DNA of 30,160 bases, taken from the NCBI GenBank assembly GCA_002315555.1, contig DCHF01000010.1, forward strand, positions 1-30,160, read 5' to 3'. Position numbers and translations under genes: made by a program. Source of the stretch: Lachnospiraceae bacterium UBA1759. GTDB taxonomy: Bacteria > Bacillota > Clostridia > Lachnospirales > Lachnospiraceae. This document shows positions 21,718 through 28,321 of this stretch, in pieces; positions within the stretch are counted from its first letter, which is position 1; every line of letters begins with the position of its first letter. Under the pieces are notes generated by a model. It did not search any database. It was not told where the DNA came from and saw only the letters and a program-made list of their open reading frames with translations.

Positions 21718-23877
21718 ATGACGCTTAATGAATTTACGGCACAATTTCATATTCAGCTTACGGAGCAGCAGATGAATGCGGTCGCGGCGACGGAAGGCCC
21801 CGCGGTGATTCTTGCGGTCCCGGGGTCCGGTAAGACTACGGTCATGGTGACACGCATCGGATATATGGTTTTAGGGCTCGGAATCGACCCTGAAAGCATT
21901 TTGGCACTGACCTATACCGTAGCCGGCGCGGGGGATCTTGCGCGCCGGTATGAGGCCTTTTTCGGCGCTACGGAGGCTGCCCGCGTACACTTCGGCACGA
22001 TCAATGCCTTTGCCATGAGCGTCATCGGTTTTTACGGAAGGGCCATCGGCCGGACGATGTACCGCGTGGCCGATGATAAGCAGACCACCGGCATCCTTTC
22101 CGCTGTCTACCGGAACGTGGAGCGGGAATTCCCGACGGAAAGCGACCTTGCCATTGTGCGCCGGGAAATCGCTTATATCAAGAACATGTGCCTTGAGCCG
22201 GAGGAGATCCGCGCGTTTGAACGGGAGTCCGATCACCACATCGGCGATCTTTACCGTGAGTATCAGGAGGCGCTCAAGGAAGCGCGTCTCATGGACTTTG
22301 ACGACCAGCTCACCGCCGCGTACCGGATCCTGAAGACCAGACCGGAGGTCTTACGGTACTTTCAAAACCGCTATCGCTATGTCTGCGTGGATGAAGCCCA
22401 GGATTCCTCAAGGATCCAGGTCCTTCTTTTTGAACTTCTGACAGGAAGCACGGGTAATCTTTGTGAGGTCGGTGACGAGGACCAGAGCATATACGGTTTC
22501 CGCGCGGCTTTCCCGGAGGCGCTTCTTACCTTTGAACAAACGCATCCCGGCGCACGGGTCCTTCTCATGGAAGAGAATTTCCGCTCGACGAAGGAAATCG
22601 TGGATGCGGCCGGACGTTTCATCGCAATGAACAAGAGCCGCCATCCAAAGTCCATGTTTACAGCGCGAAAAGAGGGAAAGCCGATCCGTGAAATCGGGCT
22701 TGAAAAGCGAAGCGCGCAGTATTCGTATATTCTGAAAGCGGCGGAGAGCAGTCAGGAGACCGCGGTCCTGTACCGGAATAACGAGAGTGTGATCCCGCTT
22801 GTGGATCTTCTGGAACGAAACCGGGTGCCGTTCCACCTCCGCAGTCAGGACATGACATTTTTCTCAAACCGGGTCGTACAGGACATTGAGAACATCCTGC
22901 GCTTTGCATTGAACCCGGCGGACCATGAGATCTTTCTGCAGATCTACTTCAAGATCGGCACATACATTCGAAAGCAGGACGCGTCCCGCATTGCCGATAT
23001 CAGTCGCGAGGAAGGCGTTCCCGTCCTCGATGCCGCACTGGATTCCGGCATGCTGAACGCGATGACCGCGGGGACGGTCCGCGGGATCCGGACGCTTTTC
23101 AAAAACATGATCACCATGGAGCCCGGCCGTGCGATGAGCGTCATCCTGGAGACGATGGGCTATTCGGACTATCTGGAGCGCATGAACATCGATGACGGAA
23201 GGATCGCGATCCTCCGTGCGGTCGCGCGCCGTGAGAAGACCATCGCGGACTTTCTGTACCGTATGGAAGATCTTCACGAGCTGATGCTGAACCATGAGAA
23301 CGATCCCTCATGCAAACTGACCCTTTCCACGATCCATGCAAGCAAAGGCCTCGAATATGACCGCGTGTTCCTGATGGACGTAGCCGATGGTATTTTTCCG
23401 GACATCGTCATCCGTGATTACAAAAAGGCGGACCCGGCCGACATCCGCCACTATGAGGAGGAACGCCGGATCTTTTACGTCGGCATGACGCGCGCAAAGG
23501 AGGAGCTGTGCATCTTTACGTTCGACCACGCGTCGACCTTTGCAGATGAGGTCTTTGGGAAGAAGGTAAAAAGTGATGGAACCGGGCACGGCACGGCTCG
23601 GACTGATGCATGCGGAACCGGGCACGGCACAGCGTGCGGAAGTGCTTACGAAAGTGAAGTGCAAACAGTCGGAGCATCGCACGAGCATCGTCCGGGATAC
23701 CGCGAATTTGCCGAAAAAATCGGCGCCGGCATGATCTGCAGGCACCGAAAATACGGGGAATGTTCAGTTGTGGATCTTGCAGGCGATATCATCACGCTGG
23801 ATTTTGACGGCGATGAGCGGAAGTTCAGTCTGCGTTTTATCTACGATCACGATCAGCTGGAGATCGAAAATCCCTGA
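21718..23877 (+). CDS. UvrD/PcrA-like SF1A DNA helicase
   Basis: A 719-residue ATP-dependent 3'-5' DNA helicase. It has the Q motif LTEQQMNAV (14-22), Walker A VPGSGKTT (34-41), motif II VDEAQDSS with Asp225-Glu226, motif III VGDEDQSIYGFRAA, motif IV-like MEENFRST, motif V LSTIHASKGLEYDRVFLMD and motif VI EERRIFYVGMTRAKEEL. A Gly/Thr/His/Ala linker with an internal 12-residue duplication (about 620-645) leads to a C-terminal Tudor-like fold (about 668-715; IGAGMICRHRKYGECSVVDL), as in PcrA. The ATG at 21718 is needed to keep the Q motif but has no Shine-Dalgarno site. No good promoter is seen after the hairpin. Unfolding of that hairpin by read-through, or leaderless initiation, are possible explanations. 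Confidence 0.92.
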   Translation: MTLNEFTAQFHIQLTEQQMNAVAATEGPAVILAVPGSGKTTVMVTRIGYMVLGLGIDPESILALTYTVAGAGDLARRYEAFFGATEAARVHFGTINAFAMSVIGFYGRAIGRTMYRVADDKQTTGILSAVYRNVEREFPTESDLAIVRREIAYIKNMCLEPEEIRAFERESDHHIGDLYREYQEALKEARLMDFDDQLTAAYRILKTRPEVLRYFQNRYRYVCVDEAQDSSRIQVLLFELLTGSTGNLCEVGDEDQSIYGFRAAFPEALLTFEQTHPGARVLLMEENFRSTKEIVDAAGRFIAMNKSRHPKSMFTARKEGKPIREIGLEKRSAQYSYILKAAESSQETAVLYRNNESVIPLVDLLERNRVPFHLRSQDMTFFSNRVVQDIENILRFALNPADHEIFLQIYFKIGTYIRKQDASRIADISREEGVPVLDAALDSGMLNAMTAGTVRGIRTLFKNMITMEPGRAMSVILETMGYSDYLERMNIDDGRIAILRAVARREKTIADFLYRMEDLHELMLNHENDPSCKLTLSTIHASKGLEYDRVFLMDVADGIFPDIVIRDYKKADPADIRHYEEERRIFYVGMTRAKEELCIFTFDHASTFADEVFGKKVKSDGTGHGTARTDACGTGHGTACGSAYESEVQTVGASHEHRPGYREFAEKIGAGMICRHRKYGECSVVDLAGDIITLDFDGDERKFSLRFIYDHDQLEIENP
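23578..23630 (+). repeat. In-frame direct repeat inside the helicase linker
   Basis: GGAACCGGGCACGGCAC occurs at 23578-23594 and again at 23614-23630, a 36-base (12-codon) period. It encodes two copies of GTGHGTA between the helicase core and the Tudor-like domain. Confidence 0.9.
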
Positions 23878-23933
23878 TTCCGTTCGGAGGATGCTGTACA
23901 TTTGCAAGGAGGCTTCTGTTGAACGGGCCGGGC

Positions 23934-24599
23934 TTATTGATCCTTGAACCGGTCTTCCCAGTCCGGGATCTCGTCATCGGACACAGTCTCTTTAAGGTCG
24001 TCTTCGTAGTTGATCACTTTATGGAAAGTCAGTTCCTCCAGATAGGTCATGAAGAAGGTGAACAGCCCGGGGAAGACCATCGCCAGCGGCCAGTACTCCA
24101 GCGTCATCCAGGAGAGACCGAAGCAAACGAACAGTATCAGCAGATTCCGGAGGCCAAAACTGAAGGACAGGCGGAGTGCCGTGTTGAGGAGCTGTTTTCT
24201 TGTCATCTGAAAGCGACCGGCAAGGAAGAACAGGTGAATGGAGAAGAGGACGAGCTCGAGGAACAGGCAGAAGGTCAGGATGAGGTAAGCGCCGTACATA
24301 AGCTGCGTGCGGTTCGGAAAGATCAGATAGCCGATCAGGAAAAGGACTGCGGAAAGGAGCAGGATCACCGGCATGAAGGGCAGCGTGGAACGGAGGTTCT
24401 CCTTGAAGGAGGAGAAGTAGTTCTTCAGCACGTAGCCGCGCGACTGGCGGTGGACCTTGATGACGGTGTTGTACATCGACGCGGTGGCAGCACCCATCGT
24501 GAGGATGGGCAGGCTGGTGATCAGCCAGAGGATGCTGACAAAGATGATGTCGATGACCTTGTAAATAATATCGAGTACTTTATTGTCCTGTGTAAACAT
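23934..24599 (-). CDS. YesL (DUF624) family membrane protein
   Basis: A 221-residue membrane protein with about five hydrophobic segments (about 9-38, 72-95, 100-127, 148-164 and 165-187). The N-terminal signature ILWLITSLPILTMGAATASMYNTVIKV followed by YFSSFKENLRST is characteristic of the YesL/DUF624 family. Members are found beside carbohydrate ABC transporters and glycosidases, as in the Bacillus rhamnogalacturonan cluster; their biochemical role is not known. The tail is acidic (EDDLKETVSDDEIPDWED). The start has GGAGG eight bases upstream. It diverges from the GH43 gene at 24833, supporting a carbohydrate role. No clear terminator separates its end from the converging helicase gene. Confidence 0.85.
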   Translation of the reverse strand: MFTQDNKVLDIIYKVIDIIFVSILWLITSLPILTMGAATASMYNTVIKVHRQSRGYVLKNYFSSFKENLRSTLPFMPVILLLSAVLFLIGYLIFPNRTQLMYGAYLILTFCLFLELVLFSIHLFFLAGRFQMTRKQLLNTALRLSFSFGLRNLLILFVCFGLSWMTLEYWPLAMVFPGLFTFFMTYLEELTFHKVINYEDDLKETVSDDEIPDWEDRFKDQ

Positions 24600-24832
24600 C
24601 GGGCCTCCGTAACGGCATCGGTCCGTATCATCACAGCGGAACTGCCGTATTTTGTTCGTTATCGGAAATGTTTGTTCGTTTTATCCCCATATCTATTTCC
24701 GGGGATCTATGTTATTCTACAGAAGATCCATGTACAATATGTGAAGAAAAGCACGTAAAATCTCTGAAGAAAACATCCTGCCATCAGGATTTTATCATTT
24801 CGTCCATGAAAAGTAAAGAAGGGAGCACTTTC
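24600..24832. promoter_or_regulatory. Divergent control region with 20-base-spaced direct repeats
   Basis: No gene is seen. TTTGTTCGTT occurs at 24651-24660 and again at 24671-24680, exactly 20 bases apart, about two helical turns, as expected for AraC-type half-sites on one DNA face. GGATCT (24703-24708) and AGATCC (24724-24729) form an inverted repeat around a weak TATTCT -10-like box (24713-24718). Control of both yesL and the GH43 gene is inferred. Confidence 0.45.
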
Positions 24833-25738
24833 ATGAAAACTACGTATCAGAACCCGATCCTGCCCGGCTTTGCGGATCCCGATGTGATCCTGCACGACGG
24901 TGTTTATTATATGTACGCAACGAATACCGCTATGAAGGACGCGTCCGAACTGGGCTTCAAGGTCTATTCTTCAACGGACCTCGTGCACTGGGAAGACCGC
25001 GGCATGGCCTTGAAGGCCGAGGATAGCTGGGGTAATAAGGGCTTCTGGGCACCGGACATTGTCTTTGTGGACGGCGTTTTCTACCTTTCCTACACAGTGG
25101 AGGAGCACATCTGCGTGGCAACCTCCGAATCCCCGCTCGGACCGTTCAAGCAGGCGGAGAAGAAGCCCATCCATGAGGACGTGAAGGAGATCGACAGCCA
25201 TTATTTCCTGGATACGGACGGCACATGGTATCTGTATTTCTGCCGTTTTGATAACGCGAACCAGCTCTGGGGCGCCAGGCTTCGGCCGGATATGATGCAC
25301 ATCGAGGAGGAAACCCTGACGCGCCTGCTCATTCCGGATACCGAATGGGAATGCGAACAGTGGCCGGTCAATGAAGCTCCGTACATGTTAAAGCACAACG
25401 GCCTTTATTACCTGACCTACTCCGGCAGTCATTGCGAGGCACATTACGCTTCCGGCTATGCCATCGCGGACCAGCCGCTGGGACCGTTCACGAAGTATGA
25501 GGGCAACCCGTTCCTTTGCGGAAATGAGCATCTGAACGGCACCGGACATCACTGCATTACCACCTCGCCGGACGGCAGGGACCTGATCCTGATCTACCAT
25601 TGCCACTACAGCATGGACCGGCCGCATCCCAGAAAGCTGTGCATCGACCGCCTGTGGTTTGAAGCGCAGGAGAACGGTCCGGACGTCCTGAAGACGAACG
25701 GCCCGACCTGGACGGAGCAGACGCTGGAACTGAATTAA
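24833..25738 (+). CDS. Glycoside hydrolase family 43 protein (third of three)
   Basis: A 301-residue cytoplasmic GH43 enzyme. Asp15 in GFADPD is the base, Asp121 in EIDSHYF the modulator and Glu181 in VNEAPYM the acid. GFWAPDIVFVDGVFYLSY and GTGHH (His239/240) also fit the family. It is distinct in sequence from the two GH43 proteins at 13816-16902. A beta-xylosidase or alpha-L-arabinofuranosidase is likely; the choice is open. The ATG at 24833 follows AAGAAGGGAG. In-frame upstream starts (24668, 24806) would add a non-family tail and precede that site. It is flanked by divergent yesL and a converging sulfatase. The terminator arm begins at its stop codon. Confidence 0.9.
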   Translation: MKTTYQNPILPGFADPDVILHDGVYYMYATNTAMKDASELGFKVYSSTDLVHWEDRGMALKAEDSWGNKGFWAPDIVFVDGVFYLSYTVEEHICVATSESPLGPFKQAEKKPIHEDVKEIDSHYFLDTDGTWYLYFCRFDNANQLWGARLRPDMMHIEEETLTRLLIPDTEWECEQWPVNEAPYMLKHNGLYYLTYSGSHCEAHYASGYAIADQPLGPFTKYEGNPFLCGNEHLNGTGHHCITTSPDGRDLILIYHCHYSMDRPHPRKLCIDRLWFEAQENGPDVLKTNGPTWTEQTLELN

Positions 25739-25781
25739 AAAGACGCCGCAAAATCCTGCATTGATTTTGCGGCGTCTTTTT
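25737..25781. terminator. Bidirectional terminator between GH43 and sulfatase genes
   Basis: A perfect 19-bp inverted repeat (25737-25755 and 25763-25781; core GACGCCGCAAAATC) has a seven-base loop and A and T tails. It serves both converging genes. Confidence 0.92.
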
Positions 25782-25784
25782 ATT

Positions 25785-27248
25785 TTACCACTCCGCCTCG
25801 CGCTCCGGCAGCGGATCGCAGGTCTCCGCCATGCGGTCGGTCATGATCTCCAGAAGACGGATCTTGATCTCTGCATATGCGGGATCGTCGTAATGGTTAT
25901 AGCGTTCCAGCGGCATTTCCCGAAGGTCATACAGCTCGCCGATGACTCCGTGATAATCGCGGCCCGGGTGGACCTTGCAGAGCTTGTAGCGGCCGTCGGT
26001 GACCATCGTCGTGAAGGCGAAGGGCTCGCGATGGCCGATGTTTGCATTGTAATACTCACTGTACGCGCTGTCGCGGTGTTTGTCCGGCGCATCCGGATCC
26101 GTGATCATCTGCCAGAAGGAACGTCCCTGGAAGCCGGCGTACTGCGGAATGCCCACAGCGTCGCAAAGGGTCGGTGCCAGGTCGCAGAGCTCTACCAGGG
26201 AGTGGACGCGTTTTCCGGCCGGCAGATGACTGGGCCAGTTCATGATAAGCGGTACATGGACATTATTCTCATAGAAATACGGTCCCTTTAAGTACATGCC
26301 GTGATCGCCCAGATTTTCGCCGTGATCGGAGTGGAAGAGGATCAGCGTGTTTTCGCGTTCGCCGGTCTCATCGAGCCACTGAAGAAGACGGCCGATCTGC
26401 TTATCGATCAGGTCGATCATCGCATAATACGCGGCGGTGATCATCCGGTGGTCGTAATCACTCATTTCGTCATACGGCATCTGGCCCGGCGTATCATAAG
26501 CGCCGATGTGATCCTTCTGCTGGAAATAATTCTTGTGCTCGAGCTCGCCCTCCTCGTAATTCGGAAGCGGGATCTCGTCCAGCTTTTCAAGATAGGGCGC
26601 CAGGAACTCCGCCGGCGGATCGAAGGCGTGATGCGGGTCAAAGAAATTGATCGAGAACAGCCACGGCTTTTGGAAGGTCCGCGCGGTCTCCATAAATTTC
26701 AGCGCTTCGTTCACGCACCAGGTGGTTTGATGGAACTCTTCCGGCACACCCGTCTGAACGTATTTGCAGTCCTCCCGGTTCGGGGTGATATAGTCCATGC
26801 CGTTTTCCAGCAGGAACTGATTATAGGCATTGGACGGCCAGTTGCAGGCATTGTGCGGCTGCGGATGATGGGACCAGCTGAAGAACTCATAACCGTCGTC
26901 GATGCGCTTCTCCGTGGTCCGTCCGGTCTGATGCGGATGGCACGCGGTGAGATGCAGCTTACCGGAAAGTCCGCAGAAATAACCGTTTTCCTGAAGCATC
27001 TTCGGGAACAGCTTCTCGCTTGGACGGATATCCTGACCGTTCTGACGCGGTCCGCAGGTGCGCGGATAGCGTCCGGAGAGGAAGGAACCGCGGCTCGGTG
27101 CGCAGACGGGGCACTGGGAATAGCAGTTGTCAAAGGTCACGCCTTCCGCGGCCAGACGGTCCAGATTGGGCGTATGTACAAGTGGATTTCCGTAGCAGCC
27201 CAGGGTGTCCAGACGCTGCTGATCGGTACAAAGCCATAAAATATTCAT
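25785..27248 (-). CDS. Sulfatase, Cys-type, cytoplasmic
   Basis: A 487-residue alkaline-phosphatase-fold sulfatase. The maturation motif is Cys49-Ala-Pro-Ser-Arg53 followed by GSFLSGR, so Cys49 should become the catalytic formylglycine. Other site residues are Asp9 in the N-terminal TDQQRLDTLGCYGN stretch, Lys97 in GKLH, His206 in FDPHH, and Asp308/His309 in HSDHGENLGDH, with Lys321 after it. There is no signal peptide, so it should desulfate an imported sugar or other small molecule in the cytoplasm. No maturase (anaerobic radical-SAM type) is in the window. The start ATG at 27248 has GAGGT about eight bases upstream. It converges with GH43 24833-25738, suggesting a sulfated carbohydrate, although the match is inferred from neighbours only. 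Confidence 0.92.
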   Translation of the reverse strand: MNILWLCTDQQRLDTLGCYGNPLVHTPNLDRLAAEGVTFDNCYSQCPVCAPSRGSFLSGRYPRTCGPRQNGQDIRPSEKLFPKMLQENGYFCGLSGKLHLTACHPHQTGRTTEKRIDDGYEFFSWSHHPQPHNACNWPSNAYNQFLLENGMDYITPNREDCKYVQTGVPEEFHQTTWCVNEALKFMETARTFQKPWLFSINFFDPHHAFDPPAEFLAPYLEKLDEIPLPNYEEGELEHKNYFQQKDHIGAYDTPGQMPYDEMSDYDHRMITAAYYAMIDLIDKQIGRLLQWLDETGERENTLILFHSDHGENLGDHGMYLKGPYFYENNVHVPLIMNWPSHLPAGKRVHSLVELCDLAPTLCDAVGIPQYAGFQGRSFWQMITDPDAPDKHRDSAYSEYYNANIGHREPFAFTTMVTDGRYKLCKVHPGRDYHGVIGELYDLREMPLERYNHYDDPAYAEIKIRLLEIMTDRMAETCDPLPEREAEW

Positions 27249-27280
27249 ATCGTTACCTCGCGGCGATCGGTATTTTATTC

Positions 27281-27309
27281 AGCATACTAAAATCACGTCC
27301 GGCATGCAA
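27281..27309 (-). promoter_or_regulatory. Predicted promoter of the sulfatase gene
   Basis: On the minus strand TTGCAT (27309-27304), a 17-base spacer and TATGCT (27286-27281), about 30 bases before the start codon. Confidence 0.55.
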
Positions 27310-27386
27310 TTGTTTTATTACTGAAATTCTTGTCGGATGCCGTCCGGAGCGGGGCGGAAGAGGCCCTTCTTCTTTTGGACTGATTG

Positions 27387-27415
27387 TTGAATCCTTGCGC
27401 AGAATGTTGTATACT
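27387..27415 (+). promoter_or_regulatory. Predicted promoter of the CPBP protease and dnaE
   Basis: TTGAAT (27387-27392), a 17-base spacer and TATACT (27410-27415), about 45 bases before the CPBP start codon. No other promoter is seen before dnaE. Confidence 0.65.
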
Positions 27416-27466
27416 GTTATCCAAAGACTTAAATTGGAGTACCCTGTACCCAGCGAAAGGAAGCGC

Positions 27467-28321
27467 ATGTTTTCGGACCGTCCTGCGTCAAAAATCAAAA
27501 AGATCCTCGTTCCGTTTCTGATCTGGATCGCGATGGGCGCTGCCGCGGAGATACTGGGAGTGATCGCGGTCCTATTCTTTCGGAAAAACGGTGCGGTCGA
27601 TGTTTCCCCGGACCTCTTTTCCCTGCTGGAGACCGCACACGAACGCTATGAGTACCCGATGCTGATCTGCCGCGATCTGGCATCGCTTCCGTTCATGATC
27701 CGGTATTTCCGGGCCGATACCGCCCGTATAAACGTAACGCTTCCGGAGGTCGCTGCGTACATCGAACGCGTCCGGTTCTTTAACGGAAGCCGGATGAGAG
27801 GAAAGCGGAGCCGCTATCTGTTATTTCTTCTTCCGGGCGTTTTCTATGCGATATCCGCAAACCTGCTCCTGTATTTCCTGGGGAAAGCGGAGCCGGCAGT
27901 GACGGTTTCCTCTGCAGTGACGATGCTCCTCATCCTGTTTTTCTCGGTCATCGCAGCCCCGGCCCTCGAAGAGCTTTTATGCCGCGGCCTCATTTACCGG
28001 CGGCTGCGCACCTACACGGGCGTCCTTCCCGCGCTTCTTTTATCCGCGCTCTTTTTTGCCCTGTTCCATTTGAACCCCGTCCGGAGCATCTACGCCTTTT
28101 TCCTGGGCCTTGTTCTGGCGGATCTTTATGAGATCTCCGGAAGCCTCCCTGCAGTGATCCTTACTCACGCGGCCGCCAATGCCGCCTCGCTCCTGATCAC
28201 ATACCTGCCGTCCTTAAACGGCTTCATCATCACAAACGGCATCCCCGTTTTTATCATCGTCACGGTCCTGTTACCGGCGTCCATCGTTTTCATCGGCCTT
28301 ACGGCCGGAAAGGAAGAATAA
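27467..28321 (+). CDS. CPBP family intramembrane metalloprotease
   Basis: A 284-residue membrane protein with about seven hydrophobic segments. The CPBP (Abi/CAAX protease-like) motifs are complete: Glu168-Glu169-x3-Arg173 (APALEELLCRG), FALFHLNP with His201, and HAAANAA with His234 and Asn238, all inside predicted helices. In bacteria the family includes bacteriocin-immunity and membrane-protein-processing members; the substrate is unknown. The ATG at 27467 follows GAAAGGAAG and lies after the predicted promoter; the in-frame sequence upstream overlaps the sulfatase gene on the other strand. Its stop abuts the GTG of dnaE, so dnaE translation is probably coupled to it. Confidence 0.9.
   Translation: MFSDRPASKIKKILVPFLIWIAMGAAAEILGVIAVLFFRKNGAVDVSPDLFSLLETAHERYEYPMLICRDLASLPFMIRYFRADTARINVTLPEVAAYIERVRFFNGSRMRGKRSRYLLFLLPGVFYAISANLLLYFLGKAEPAVTVSSAVTMLLILFFSVIAAPALEELLCRGLIYRRLRTYTGVLPALLLSALFFALFHLNPVRSIYAFFLGLVLADLYEISGSLPAVILTHAAANAASLLITYLPSLNGFIITNGIPVFIIVTVLLPASIVFIGLTAGKEE

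Noticed and set aside
23878..23933. Gap between converging helicase and yesL genes searched for a terminator
   Set aside because: No inverted repeat with a T run was found, unlike the other converging junctions (2345, 13764, 25737).
24651..24680. GTTCG-containing repeats considered as LexA boxes
   Set aside because: The GAAC half-site four bases before GTTC is missing, so they are direct repeats and not SOS palindromes.
23919..24758. Plus-strand frame of 279 codons opposite yesL, with AAGGAGG six bases before a TTG
   Set aside because: The ribosome-site match is striking, but the translation is low-complexity (Glu/Gln/His-rich) with no family features. The minus strand encodes a recognisable YesL protein with its own ribosome site.
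26301..27239. Plus-strand frame of 312 codons opposite the sulfatase
   Set aside because: Antisense to a sulfatase with all active-site motifs; no ribosome site.
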